Notes under the pieces: generated by a model
The model's input: the letters and a program-made list of their open reading frames with translations, nothing else
The model's database searches: none
Told to the model about the DNA's origin: nothing
Program-made: the position numbers and the translations under genes
DNA from: Rhizoctonia solani
Lineage: Eukaryota; Basidiomycota; Agaricomycetes; Cantharellales; Ceratobasidiaceae
Direction: 5' to 3'
Length of the DNA stretch: 64,000 bases
Assembly: GCF_016906535.1 (NCBI RefSeq)
Contig: NC_057372.1
Span: forward strand, 2,585,501 to 2,649,500
Shown here: positions 35,095 through 47,123 of the stretch, one piece after another
Layout of the letters: each line of letters begins with the position of its first letter
Position numbering within the stretch: the first letter of the stretch is position 1

Positions 35095-36477
35095 TCATTC
35101 GCTGGTCAAGGCATCGACTATCCAGGAATTGTCAACAAGAGAATCATTCGAAAAATCTCAGAGTAGAAAACTCACGCTGATCTTGATACATTTGTTGTCG
35201 CATGGGGTCTATTTGGATCAGTCGCTCCGTAAGAGTTCTACATTCCCGCAGGAGGTCAGGTTTCGCGGCCGAATCGTGACTGGCTAATAAAGACTTGTAG
35301 TGCACAAGTGCTTGTAGTGGCCCTACAAGTGGTTCAGAAACGACTTAACGAGAAGGCACAATGACTTACATTTGCTATCAGACCCAACCTCCACAACAAG
35401 CTCTTCAATTGAGCTGATCTCAGATTTCACGGTTACGGCGTCATCTCCTTCACACACTTCAAGTTAATCACCTAACACCTCAAGAACCGAGGTGTAGCAG
35501 CCCACCTTTCCCAATAAGCCATCGGTGGTACAGCCAAGCGCTCTGATCGCCCGGGTCTGTCCACAGAGCATTCCTCACAAATTCAAACTCTGTGCAGCTC
35601 AACATCAGTGTCACTTGGGCTTGAAGCTTTCTGTTCACCTTCAGATTTAGCGGCCGCTTCTAGCTCTGGGCAATCTCTCCATAGTACCCCAAATACCTTC
35701 GTCCGTTGATGCCATGCACTAAAATTGGAAAAGTTCTGTTCTATCTTACGAGTAGTGTATGCCAATTCAGATTCGGGGGATCGACGATCAGGCTCGGGCA
35801 CCGAGGCCAAAACGTAGCGTCTATAGTTCCAAGCGTGGAAATTTCTTGAGTCTCTGTCCAGCATTTTCTCGACGATGGCAAGTTCGCGTGCCCAAATGCT
35901 CGATTTCCACGACTTTTCGGCCCCCTCTGGACCATCTGGAATATTTTCCAAGCACCAACGGCGGTGGTTCCAGAGCCAGTAGACCTTGGGGTGTACTTGC
36001 AGTGCAGCCAAAGTCAACGAAAGCTCACCATCTACAGCCTTGAATACTTCTTCAGGAGAGCTTGCCGAACCGCGAGTTATAGATACTCGAAATTGCACCG
36101 ATGTGACCATATCTTACCTTTTCGGGAAAATGCCGTCCGCTAATACTGTTCTTCGAAAATTCCATGCAGTATACAGTTCCGGATATAGGGCTAATAGAGT
36201 TGTGGTCGCTTCAAGTGATTCCTGGCTTAAATCTTCCTTGGATCTCTGGAACGAAACAAATCCTTTAAGTTCGAACCCGCCAGTGCATAACGTAGCTGCT
36301 CACGCGATCAAATACATCTTTTTCGATTGAAACCAATCTGTCAATCTTTACACGCTCCCGCTCCTTTTGCGCTTTTATAGCCTCTTCTGTTTGCTTGATG
36401 CGCTTGATACCGTGCTCCTACCAAGCCATTGAATAATAGACTCGGATCAGACCAAATCACCCAACCATTATAAGTTA
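35095..36477 (-). CDS. BET4: Rab geranylgeranyltransferase alpha subunit
   Basis: Alpha subunit of GGTase II, which attaches geranylgeranyl groups to Rab GTPases with the beta subunit and REP. The gene shows PPTA-type repeats: [63 protein letters not shown] and [19 protein letters not shown]-terminal parts are [11 protein letters not shown] and [15 protein letters not shown]. What looks like a stop after [16 protein letters not shown] is explained by a 49-nt intron (GTGAAC...CACAG) that joins AAKSE to [10 protein letters not shown] in frame. The start is least sure. [12 protein letters not shown] is preceded by splice acceptors rather than ATG, which suggests a first exon of little more than ATG at about 36477. 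The end at about 35095 also rests on one intron model. Confidence 0.85.
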
Positions 36478-37104
36478 ATCAGTTAAAAATTTCGATATTG
36501 TCGCTCAAACTTTCGTGGTCAACGGGATCGTCGCGGTAGTCAGGTCCCACTTTGGAAAGAATTAGAAAGAGCTGATAAATAAGCGCCCAAGAATAGCATT
36601 GACCGAGTCGATACTAATGATTATAATTACTAGCGATGGTGGGTGCGGCTTGTGCAGGATTGAGAATACCTGATATACAATCGCAGGCATAGGCACAATT
36701 GCTACCAATTTGAGCGATACGAACCCCACCACCCGGCCTGGCCGAGTATATATTCAGTAATTTGTAACTTACGTGGCCACATAGTCTACAGGTGACCGAA
36801 CCAATGGTCCCCGCCAATCGGAACGAGTCGGCGAACAGATAAAATGCCCAGGATCAACCACACTCGACGATTAGCCGGGAGGCTTTCAGTGAAATGAAAT
36901 TAACCAGTTCCCTTTTTTGGGATCCCTTTGTGACCATTTTCGGATTTCTCTAGTCTCATTTGAGTATCCCTTAGATTCTACTTTTCGAGTTATCGAAAAC
37001 AATCGTGATAATGCATCAAATCTTCTCTGAGACGACCCGGCCACATGGGCGCCAGCTTCCAAGAAAGTTCGCCACCTTCATCGGCTGAACGGGCGCAGTG
37101 ATCT
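36478..37104. other. Intergenic, divergent BET4 and SUKH-gene upstream regions
   Basis: About 630 bp between divergently transcribed genes, presumably holding both promoters. A short cysteine-containing open frame on the minus strand near 36614-36817 lacks an ATG and was not accepted. Confidence 0.4.
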
Positions 37105-38744
37105 ATGCCAGAGCTCAAAACTCCAACGATTTACATGTATGTGGGTATCACTTTCCTCTTGTCTCTCTCGGTCACGCCTCTCACCATGTCTGGCTATTTC
37201 ACCTCGCGTATTTCAGGCGCGCCAAAACGCATCTTGTATGCACACAACGAACACAGTGTGGTCGAGACTGCCGGGATGATTGCTCGCGACATGGCATTGC
37301 ATGGCTACCTTGAAGAATCAGCAATGGTCATCGCTCCCATCTGGAACTCGGCTGTCCAGGGTTATACAGACTTCTCACTTGCTTTTGTCCGAAATACTCT
37401 CTCTAACTTTGGTCTGGATTTAATCTGGAAGGGCGCAAATTTTGTTCCCCCAGGGCTTGATAAATGGGAGTCTGCATTCGATGTTTTGAAATACAAAGAC
37501 GAGCTGATAGAGATACAACAACGAAAGTACTTCTGTTTCGGTGCAAACCCGGGACACGAATCGGGTCCCAATGAGGTGCTTGGTCATTGCTCCTGGCAGG
37601 TTATACGGGATATGTTAATGGTTTGGGAAGATCCAGGTAAGCTCAACAGTTTATCTACTTATAGCTTGACGTTAAATATGATCAGATACGCATATAATGT
37701 ACCTTCCTTCTCAGAGGACGGAGCTTGATGCACTCGTGCGCCTGGAAGCGTATATCAACCAAGGACTATCAAACACCCCTGCAGTCGAGGAATACAGACC
37801 ATGTATACTGGGACTCGAGCTATCTCTGAAATATGAAAGGTCCCAGTTAGCGCACGAGTTCCTTGGCACAATAGCTACTCAGATAGCGGGCGCAGGCCCC
37901 CTCGCAAACCCAATTCTTCGAGACCTTGCACTCACTCCTCGAATTGGCCATATAGTGCGCAACAATTCCTGCCTTAAGCACGCGACCAGACTCAATAGAT
38001 CCAGGGCCCAAACAATTGCCTTTGAGACCGCTCAATCAATAGATTCAAGGTTTCGATGGGGAGAGGCTCGTCCTTATGCAGCCCTTTCTTGGGAAGCTTT
38101 ACTCTCCGAGATCGAGATATTGGAATCCAAAGCATGGAACGATGAACATGAGCCGTATCTACCATTTTTCCGCCCGCCAGCAAGCATAGAGCAAATCACA
38201 CGAGTTGAACAGAAATTAGGAGTCACACTACCACAAGACTACAAGGTATGCTCAAAATCTTTAATACGTCTCTTGAACAATTTTTCATTTTACCTTGTTT
38301 AGGAATTCTTAACAATATCAAACGGTCTTGGTTCATTCAATCGATACGATGTTGCCCCGCTGCTATCGGTTGACGAGATATTTTGGGACACAAGATACGA
38401 CGGACTCAAGGCCGAATATCGCCGGTTCGAGTCCGATTCACTCATTTCCCAACTCCCATCCTTAAATAGAATACTTCAAGTGACTGACACCGACGAGGAC
38501 CAATACTTATACTGGTTGTTGATCGAACCCTCCCTTATTCAAGAGGCAAGAGAGTCAGTAGGGGAGGATGGACCTGACGAGTGGCTTGGGGCCACCTACG
38601 CTGCCTGGGACCCACAACTTACTCACCGTGGTAGCTTTAGGCAGGTGTAATTCAATAGCAATTTTATGTTTACTTACTTTTTAACTCAGAGTAATGATGG
38701 AACGTCGTTTGGCAGGTTTGATCAAGGACGAAGAGACTCAATAA
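37105..38744 (+). CDS. SMI1/KNR4 (SUKH) domain protein
   Basis: Long protein whose C-terminal half has a SUKH fold, as in yeast Knr4/Smi1, which links cell-wall synthesis to cell-cycle and calcineurin signalling. The N-terminus (MPELKTPTIYMYVGITFLLS) has a hydrophobic stretch that could be a signal anchor. The middle is helical (ARDMALHGYLEESAMVIAP, LELSLKYERSQLAHEFLG). The SUKH core reads IEQITRVEQKLGVTLPQDYK, then after an intron EFLTISNGLGSFNRYD, and further on SLNRILQVTDTDEDQYLYW and WDPQLTHRGSFRQ. The likely last intron uses GTAATT at 38649 and joins to VMMERRLAGLIKDEETQ, ending at 38744; without it the protein stops at 38650. The role in this fungus is inferred from the domain only. Confidence 0.82.
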
Positions 38745-39080
38745 AGCCCCATGTGTGGCAAGACTTATTGTGAAACTGCACAGTTGGGGTCTACTACTAT
38801 CTCTTGCAAGTATTTACTGAGAATCCGCGCAATTCAAATAGTTTGCTATATTTGGTAAATGTTGGGATTACGAGCACAGTTGTGTGTCTAGTTTCTGTAC
38901 CAATCATCCTTGAGAGTGACTCACCCTGACCCTGACGGTGGCGTGATTAGTCATCATTAAGATGCCTCTCGGTACCGCGCTGGTGCTAGTTTCTCATTCT
39001 ACTTTCACATATAAATACTCACGGGCTCCTCCTTGCTTTGAATCAAAACACGGTCCATCGAAACTGCGCATTCTGTGAAT
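38745..39080. other. Intergenic before HEL2
   Basis: 336 bp with no recognised element. Probably the 3' region of the SUKH gene and promoter of HEL2; a TATAAATA motif lies at about 39009. Confidence 0.45.
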
Positions 39081-41547
39081 ATGTCCTCTAATAGTAACTC
39101 TTCGAATAATCGTCGTGGTCGAGGTGGTCGTCGAGGTGGACGTGGAGGAAGGGGTAATAACGCAACATCCAATGGGACAGTGCGATCATCCCCTGCTGCT
39201 CCAAATGGTTCTGCCAACTCGAATAAAGCAGCACCTACACCTGATACTACTAGCGCCGATTCTGACGAAATGATCTGCTGGATCTGCGCTGAACCTGTCA
39301 AATTCTACGCACTATCTGAATGTAATCATAGAACATGCCATGTTTGCGCACTACGACTCCGGGCTTTGTATAAACGCACCGATTGTACGTTTTGCAAGGT
39401 GGTTCAAATTTATCGATCAATGGGTGGCGAGGTGGCTCACCTTTGCCTTATTAGCATCCTCAAGTATCGGTTATATTCACAACGTCAGCGACAAAGGGTT
39501 ACTCAGACTTTACGCCAAACGACATTCCATTTTCCGATCCTAAACTTCAAATATCTTTCGAAACGAAAGAAATGATGGAGGATACAATGATCCTACTCCG
39601 GTTCAATTGTCCTGACGCGGATTGCGATGTCATTGCTCAAGGCTGGGGCGACCTCAAATGGCACGTAAAAGAGAAACACGATTCGATACTGTGGTAAGCA
39701 TAATTTTTAGATATGTTAAAGAAAAATCCTTTATTTTTGGCTGCAGTGATCTGTGTATTCGTCACAAGAAAATCTTTGCCCATGAACACACGCTCTACTC
39801 CCCTGTCACGTTTAGTCTTCATATGCCATCGGTCCATACTCGCCGGTTCAGTGCTCAAGAAAAAGCTAACGCGAGTTTACCTGATATTGTCCATCCAATG
39901 TGTCAATTTTGTCGGGAATGCTCCTTTGGTGATGATGAACTCTTTGCGCATCTACGAGAGCATCACGAGGAATGCTTCGTCTGCAAGCGAGAAGGGGTCA
40001 GAGACCAATAGTGGGTACCAGCATTTATCCGCCATTATTCCCCTCTCATAAATTCTAGCTTTCGTAATTATGAGCAGCTTGAACAACATTTCAAAGAGCG
40101 ACATTATCCCTGCACCCATCCCACATGCCTCGAGCAAAAGTTTGTCGTATTCGCCACTCAACTCGATCTTCAGGGCCATCAGGTGGATGTCCATGGAGAA
40201 CAAATGTCGAGTCGGGATCGGCGAGATGCACGTCGTGTTGATCTTGCTTTTAGCTCCGGAACTCGAGGTGGTAGAGGTCGAGGCGGCCGGGTGCAAGTGA
40301 ATGAAACAACCGAAAGCAGAGCAAGAGAGCCTCCAGCACAAGCTACGACCCAACCACCTCCGCAACCAGGTCCCCCTCCAGGTCGAGGAAGTCGACGTGC
40401 TGCATTCGGCGCCTCTTTAACGGTCGGAGGGCCTAGTGCACAAAATGGATCACCGGCTTCTCAACAGGGGCCACCTCGACCCCCTCCTTCACGGACACCT
40501 GATCCTGATGTTGATCCCGAGACATTAGAGTAAGCATGGTAGTTCATTCGCAGAAGTTTTCTTTTTTCTCATTTGATAACAGGCAACACAATCAATTCCT
40601 CAGTCTTTTGGATTTGTATGCGTCCACAAACGGCGCAACAGCGATTCGAGGCGCGATTAGATCGTACAAATCGAATGAATCGAGCGCAAAGGACATGCTT
40701 ACAACCATTCGTACCGTGTTGGACGATAACATGAACGCAATGTCAACTTTAGTCAACGGTCTGGTTCCTCTATTTGACGAAGAAAAACGTGGTGATATCC
40801 TCAATGCATGGAATGGCATGAAGATCGAGGTAAGTTTGTCCTTGGTCACCAAGTAATGTGGTCCAACTAGAGCTCCATCATTAGCAACGAGATCAATTCC
40901 CATCTCTTACACCTACCTCTCTTGGATCTGGTTTTGCTGATATCGCAAGTGGCCGGGTTTTAAACGTCAAGCATTCAACTCGATCATCTGGTTCCCGAGC
41001 GGGCTCATCATCTCGTTCTACTGGTGCAGTATGGGACCGTGTCGAACGGGTTGCAGCTGGGCTCGGTGGGCCTACTCCCGCATTGCAATCCAGTGCCGCT
41101 CCCAAGCCTATCAAGCCGAATCCTTTCCCTCCGCTTGGTGGTGGTGCCGGTGGTGGTACTTCGCGGTCCGGTGCCTCGAGCTCGTCTACTCCATGGAGTG
41201 GCAGTGCGACGACACAAAGTTCACAACACATTATTATAGCACCTGCAAGAGCGCCCGAGCCGGTGAAGAATAATGCAGGAAGGCCCCCACCTATAACCAG
41301 CTCGAGTGCGTTCCCTGAACTTCCGAGCTCATCTGCCTCGAGAGCTGCGATCCCGAAGATGAGCGGAAACCAATCTTTGAAGAGGATCACTGGCGAATCT
41401 CCTGCTCTCGGTAGTGTATGGGGTGGAGGCTCAGAGAACAACACTCCTACAATCGAAGAACCGGCGCCTGCAACGAATGCTGGCGGGAAAGGGAAGAAGA
41501 AGAAAGGAAAGGAAACGTTATTCACATTGGGCTCGTTCCCTAACTAA
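39081..41547 (+). CDS. HEL2: RING E3 ubiquitin ligase Hel2/ZNF598 (ribosome collision sensor)
   Basis: E3 ligase that recognises collided ribosomes and ubiquitinates small-subunit proteins to start ribosome-associated quality control. An RG-rich N-terminus (RRGRGGRRGGRGGRG) precedes the RING (MICWICAEPVKFYALSECNH, RTCHVCALRLRALYKR, CTFCK). After an intron come HPQVSVIFTTS and FTPNDIPFSDPKLQISFE, then C2H2-type fingers (FNCPDADCDVIAQGWGDLKW, LCIRHKKIFAHEH, CQFCRECSFGDDELFAHLRE, CFVCKREG, HYPCTHPTCLEQKFVVF, LQGHQVDVHGE). A proline/RG-rich region, a helical block (LLDLYASTNGATAIRGAI) and a low-complexity tail ending KKKGKETLFTLGSFPN complete it. Exons join in frame. It is convergent with the D-serine dehydratase gene, 74 bp apart. 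Confidence 0.92.
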
Positions 41548-41621
41548 ACTCCATAATTTGGTCGGCGAGCATACATTGTACTCTGGGTGATATTACGATA
41601 CAGTAAATTGCAGCTTTGCTT

Positions 41622-43262
41622 TTACCAGCCTTTCCAAGGAACCCAGACATCGACGACTTTGCTACCCTTACTCTCGTCCTTTGAGTCGACAATGTAGTAC
41701 CACGGGTGTCCGGCTGCGGTAAGGCAGGCATGTTGGCCGACGATCGCTTGAATTTGTACACTTAGTAAACGCAAAGCTGGTGAGCTGCCGTCGAACTTAC
41801 CCACTACATCCCCAAGCCTCAGGATATCATGCTCTTCCTCCGGGGCACACTTGTTGGTTCTGGTTAGTATACCATGTTCTTGGCTAATCCTCCCAAGCGT
41901 CCATCCCGTTTCCCGCGGCCTCCATACGATCCTTTCGCCTTCTCGCAAAATGTTCACCACCTTTCCAAACCCAGGGATTGGCCCGCTATCCTTGCTCATG
42001 CCAATTGCACCGACATCGCACATGGCTTCATCGCCATCCCCACGACCCGTATAGTAAGACGCAATACTTGCAAGAACGCGTTGAGATACGTCTTCGTCCC
42101 TGACCAAGTTAGTCGCCAATTGCTGAGAATCCAACATAGGGTAATTTCCGGCATGTAGTTCGATTGCACCGTTCAGTGGGTTAGGAACTTGGATGTTATC
42201 CCCCGACACGGCGTGCGCGGTGGGCGTTGCGCCTACCGAGAGTACAAACGCCGGCTCAGGTAATCCGTGTGCGTGGTATTTGGGAATCGCTTGCCCCGCC
42301 GCGGCATTTACAGCTGACAACTCTGTGTGCAAGTTCGAAGCGGCTTGATCTTGGGATGTCGATGCGTACGAGTGGCCTGCGTGCGCATAGAACCCGTGGA
42401 CAGAGACAGAGGCGGAAGGAATACACGTATCCAGGAGTCCGTTGAGTTCTGTAGAGAGTGGTGTTACACCTGCTCGTCTGGACGATGGGCTAACGTTAAG
42501 AGATTTGGTTATCGGGATTGGGGAGAGTGTGGACTTTACTTTGTGCCAACGTCTAGCTTGATAAATATGTTCCATCGTGAGAGTGATGGGTTTGTGGTCG
42601 GGTGCTCGCGATCGAAGGCTTCCAGAGCTCGGACTTGGTATGGGTGGTCTACCATTAGTCGAAGGACGGCCCCGTAGGTGGATAAAGCCGTTCGGAACAT
42701 GTGGAGGTCTGCTATTTTCGCCGGTGATATCGGAAGACCGTACAAAATCTCAAATGTTTTTCTTATTTTAGACCCAGGGGAAGTAAGGAAGGCTAAGAAT
42801 AGAATGACTCACATCGTTGACAGTGCCATCCGCAACGAGCCCGGCATGCAAGATACCCCAAGCCTCCGTAAGAGTGGAAACGACGACAGAATGAGTCTCC
42901 GAAGCGGACGACTTGAGTTGCAGACGGATGCCTTCAGCAGTCTACAGGCCGTCAGTGGTGCGAATCTAAACCAAATGGACCCGAGAAGGAAAAGTGACCT
43001 TGTGCGTTTTCACATGTGCGCGAAACCCGGTGCCTAACTTGAGGGCTCTCTGGTGCATCCGAGCACAGTTTTCTGCAAATGTTGCTCGGTCGATTACGAG
43101 TGCCGGTGTCCGTAAATGAGTAAGGGATTTTCCTCTAAATTCAGAAACGAGAGCCTCTTTGTCTGGGAGATTGATGTATGCATGCGGTGTTAGGGTTTGA
43201 GGGGGCAGCCCGGGTGTGAAGAGATTGATATGGTGACCATGTGAGTGGTGCTTTCGAGACAT
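41622..43262 (-). CDS. DSD1: D-serine dehydratase / D-threonine aldolase-like PLP enzyme
   Basis: Fold-type III PLP enzyme with an alanine-racemase-like N-terminal barrel that deaminates D-serine to pyruvate and ammonia; zinc-dependent in yeast. The N-terminus is His-rich (MSRKHHSHGHH). The PLP lysine lies in RAHVKTHK, within RTPALVIDRATFAENCARMH...FRAHVKTHK. The first intron (GTCACT donor) leads to TAEGIRLQLKSS. Further blocks are WGILHAGLVADGTVND, IFIKLDVG, HGFYAHAGHSYAST, VSVGATPT-like LSVGATPTAH, ELHAGNYPMLD, and the C-terminal domain EEEHDILRLGDVV then GQHACLTAAGHPWYYIVD, where the His-x-Cys pair matches the zinc ligands of DSD. It ends DVWVPWKGW. It shares a 153-bp divergent promoter region with SF3B2. 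Confidence 0.88.
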
Positions 43263-43415
43263 TTTTAATTACTGGCTGTCCCTTGTGGGTGGTGGAGTTT
43301 AAACGTGAGGTCGTACAGCAGCTGGGACCATTATGTATGCAAGTGCAACTCGGTAGGCGCTGACGAGCAAGCGCCAGCACTGCCACATCACAACAACTTG
43401 TCCGCGTCTTCAACG

Positions 43416-45566
43416 ATGCCAGTCACCGTCGATCCTTCGAGCAATGCGAACGGAGTAGCCAAGCCCGGCGCCAAGGGAAAGTCGAAGAACCAGTTCCGAC
43501 GAGCAAAGAACAAGGCTAAGAAGGAGCAACAGCAAAATGAACCGGCAGCGACATCCAAGGTCAAGGTTAGTGTGGCATTCCTCCATTGAGAAGTCTGAAT
43601 TAAATACTATTATTTCAACAAATATATAGTTTGAGGAAGAGTCGGATAGAGGGATGGATGTAGATGGACAGAGTGATGTCGAGTACGTGTCTGAGGCGAT
43701 TGACGTTAAAGCACCTGGTCTGGAAGCCTTCTCCAACGTTTTTGCCCGTTTCCAGGCAGACGAATCCTCTACAGACGTATGTATCCTATTCAACAGTCTA
43801 GTCTATCTGCTTAATAGTACCACAGGTTAAAGAAGAAAAAGTTGCGACCAAGGGAGATATCATCTATTCCGATGAGGAGATGCCCTCGGACGACGAAGCC
43901 TCGGACAACGAGAAGAAGACCATGTCCAAGCGCAAGCAGAAGAAAATGGCTCGACTCTCAGTGGCCGAATTAAAACAGCTCGTCAAGAAACCCGAAGTCG
44001 TCGAATGGACCGATGTTTCTGCTTCCGACCCGCGATTGCTCCTCCACCTCAAGTCTTATCGCAACACCATTCCCATTCCTGCTCACTGGTCTGCAAAACG
44101 TGACTACCTCCAAGGGAAGCGTGGTATTGAAAAGCCTCCGTTCCAGCTTCCCGCATTCATTGCCGATACCGGAATTGCCACGATGAGAGACGCGGTCAAG
44201 GAAAAGGAAGCAAACATGAGCTTGAAGGCCAAAACTCGTGAGCGCGTCCAGCCTAAGATGGGTAAGATCGATATCGACTACCAAAAGCTCCACGATGCAT
44301 TTTTCAAGTTCCAGACCAAGCCTCCTCTGACTGGATACGGTGAAATGTAAGTTTTGATCGGTCAACCAGTCAACTCAAGCAACCTAGCTAAACTCGTTTG
44401 GCAGGTACTACGAGGGAAAGGAGTTTGAGACTTCATTAAAAGAAAAGAGGCCGGGTGATCTTTCCGCTGAACTCGTGGAAGCGCTTTCAATTCCACCTCT
44501 AGCCCCACCACCCTGGCTGATTAGTATGCAAAGATTCGGTCCACCACCGAGTTACCCCACGCTTAAAATCCCAGGACTTAACGCTCCTATTCCGGAAGGG
44601 TAAGCTATTCGAGAAACATGTTTATATTCTGGGTCTCACACCTGAATTGCAGTGCACAGTGGGGTTTCCATCCTGGTGGCTGGGGTAAGCCTCCTCTGGA
44701 TGAGTACAACAGACCGTTGTATGGAGACGTGTTTGGTGTATTGGCTAAACCAGAAGCCGAGGTCGGTTTGTGATCGATGTTAAGGGCGCTCATACTGACT
44801 GCGGTTCTACAGGAAACCGAGCCTATTGACAGAACGTTGTGGGGAGAGCTTGAGCCCGAGGAAGAAGGTGGATGGCGTTCAAATATCCTGAGACTTCGAG
44901 TACTTACTCCCCATCTTTAGATTCAGAATCAGAGGAGGAGGAAGAGGAAGAGGAGGAAGAGGAGGAAATGGAGCAAGATGAGGATGGCGAGGCTGCCCCA
45001 TCTGCTGACGGATTACAGACGCCTTCAGGATTGGAAACTCCCTCTGGACTCACTTCAGTGGTGTCAACCGTACCCGGCGGAATCGAGACCCCCGATTTCC
45101 TCGAACTACGCAAGCGCGACTCTGGTGCCGTCGAAGCATCTTCTGGGCCAAAACAACTGTACCAGGTGGTGCCCGAGCGGCAAACGGCTGTGCGTGGACT
45201 TATGGGCAGCGAACGCGGCTACGACCTTGGTTCCATTGGGGCGACTGGAGCAGGCGTTCCTGTTCTGGGTGAAGAGCGATCGAGTAAAGTGAGTTGATTT
45301 TTTTCTGTCTGGCGTTGAATATTCACACTGACATTCCACAGCGCCGAGACGGGGTGGATGTATCAATCGATGCCTCCGAGCTTGAGGGGCTTACCCAGGA
45401 CCAAATTCGAGCCAAATATGATGCCATGTCCCGAGGTAATGCTGGTGTACCCGGCTCTGCCAACAAGGAGGATTTCTCGGATCTTATTTCGAAAGAAACA
45501 GCAAAGCGCAAGGCCAAGGCCGAAGCGACCAAAGCCAAGGGCAAAGAGAAAGAGTTCAAATTTTGA
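43416..45566 (+). CDS. CUS1: Splicing factor 3B subunit 2 (SF3b145/Cus1)
   Basis: Subunit of the SF3b complex of U2 snRNP, needed for branch-site recognition. The basic N-terminus (KGKSKNQFRRAKNKAKKEQQ) is followed by acidic regions. The conserved core is KQKKMARLSVAELKQLVKKP, VVEWTDVSASDPRLLLHLKS, NTIPIPAHWSAKRDYLQGKR, GIEKPPFQLPAFIADTGIA, MSLKAKTRERVQPKMGKIDI and DYQKLHDAFFKFQTKPPLT. The PSP domain follows (PGDLSAELVEALSIP, PPPWLISMQRFGPPPSYP, FHPGGWGKPPLDEYNRPLYG). A glutamate run after an intron and a helical C-terminus (KEDFSDLISKETAKRKAKAE) end at KEFKF. ATG 43416 was chosen; the frame stays open upstream to 43305, where the translation does not look conserved. Confidence 0.93.
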
Positions 45567-46163
45567 CCTCTATGCGCGAGTTTGCACACAGACAGATTTT
45601 GTACTCGTATATTAATTTGTTGCTATTACTAGGACTTATCTATTTCCCCGAATCACGTCGGGTCGTTGTAAGCAGCAGCTGTTGCGAATAAAACATGCGA
45701 ATTTCTTCTTGATACAGACCGTGGTTATTTGATGCGTCAAATTAATCATGCTGGGAAGCCTGAGAGCCAGGAGCTGAAAGGTCTAGGTCATCGGGTGAAT
45801 GGTGGCAACAGCGCAAAATGGATTATTGCGTCTGCTTATCACTAGGCTCCACAATAGCCAAAGAGGCTTACACAGCCCCCCCGTCTATTATCCAAGGGGC
45901 GGCGACGCAACAACACTCGCGCGTAATTGCCCGTATAAGCCCAGAAATGAGCATTGTTCAGTCGAATCATTAATTATGAACAACGAGTTTGAAGTTGTGT
46001 CTAACTCGAACGCACTGGCCAATCGCGCCTGAACCAGTATGAATACACTTTGTTTCTAGCTAACCTCTGGGGTATATCAAGTCCATGACTAGCGGCAGTT
46101 CCTCCAACGACACACTCGCCTACTTTTCACTACTCACTCTCGTTGCTCATTTACCAACAGGCT
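45567..46163. other. Intergenic after SF3B2
   Basis: No gene or repeat recognised. The AT-rich start is the 3' region of SF3B2. Confidence 0.4.
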
Positions 46164-47123
46164 ATGTCGATCCCAAAACATAATGTTCCTTGCTTTGCCC
46201 CGCCCGTTAATTATCGATACAAGATCGACCCGAATGTCGCGTGGGTTAGGTCGGCGCCTTCTCCTCCTCCTCCTCCTCCTTCCCCTCCTTCTGCCCCTAT
46301 AGCTACTGGGCAATCGTCACCCCCACTCACCGATTCACCGAGTGTGACACCCTGGGGGACCCCCGTGCCGCTTTGGCGAGCCAACGACCGCGTATTGGTA
46401 CAACTGCACCCTCCAAGCGGTGAATGGTATCATGCCACCGTTGTTGAAGTGCTCGTTCCTATTGAAGTCGATAACCTGTCCGAAGAGGAGGTCAATAAAA
46501 TTCCACCTGTACGAATAGTTTCTAGAGACAAACGCGCGCATATACTCACCGTAAAGCCGAATTTCAGTCACGTCTGGCAAGGATACTGTGCCGGTACACA
46601 GTCAAACTTATTGAACCAGGTAATTTAGCCCCTTTTTGGACTGAGATCGAGGAGAGGTTCTTAGTACCGGCGTGCCTTGAGGGGGCGCTGATAGACAACG
46701 TGGTCAAGTTTGAGGTTAGTGTGTCTACCTCTATACGAAATATCCAGTGATTGATGGCGGGTGTTGTAGATGAACGAACGAGTTTTGGTTCGATTTTCCA
46801 ACGGGGAGAAAGCATATACCCATGAGGGATATATTTCCTACGTTTTCGGAGACAAAATCATTGTAAGCCAACGACCTTGTGGATCAAGAAACGAGCTCTT
46901 TATTCACGCTCTCTCGATTTTTCAGCGAGATAAGCATATGTGGCATGTTGTGCCCCGGCTTTACCAAGTCTATATCGATGAACTGGCGACTTCTGGATGC
47001 TGGACTGCAGAGTCGATTATCAAGGTTGGCTCTCAAAGTCCCGAAGAGGCAAACATTCTTCCAGCCCCACTTTTGATTGTCCCTTCCCAAGATTACGAAA
47101 CATGGCTGATGGAGCAGTCTTGA
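46164..47123 (+). CDS. Unknown protein with two SH3-like motifs
   Basis: Not recognised. ATG 46164 begins MSIPKHNVPCFAPPVNYRYK, then a proline run and PLWRANDRVLVQLHPPSGEW-type residues. A 60-nt intron (GTACGA to TTTCAG at about 46510-46568) joins KIPP to SRLARILCRYTVKLIEPGNL, and another leads to MNERVLVRFSNGEKAYTHEG. The repeated pattern N(E/D)RVLVxF/L followed by a glycine turn and a second strand suggests two small SH3/Tudor-like barrels, but this is inference. The end is MEQS at 47123. The intron model is needed because the literal frame stops at 46628. Alternative: a chance joining of exons from a decayed gene. Confidence 0.55.

Noticed and set aside
35583..35700. Apparent stop and frame change in BET4 after DTDVELHRV
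   Set aside because: A 49-nt GT-AG intron (GTGAAC...CACAG) restores the conserved [13 protein letters not shown] in frame, so it is normal splicing and not a frameshift.
36614..36817. Cysteine-containing open frame on the minus strand (VTCRLCGH)
   Set aside because: No ATG, no continuation across splice sites and no partner cysteines for a zinc finger.
40893..41525. 210-codon open frame on the minus strand opposite HEL2
   Set aside because: Shadow of the Ser/Pro/Gly-rich C-terminal exon; no motifs, and the plus-strand frame fits Hel2 to its end.
44904..45113. Open frame on the minus strand opposite SF3B2 with a long serine run
   Set aside because: It is the complement of the glutamate-rich repeat (GAG/GAA opposite TCC/TTC) in the real gene.
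46510..46628. Frame stop in the SH3-like unknown gene
   Set aside because: A 60-nt intron joins the exons in frame to YTVKLIEPG; not counted as a break.
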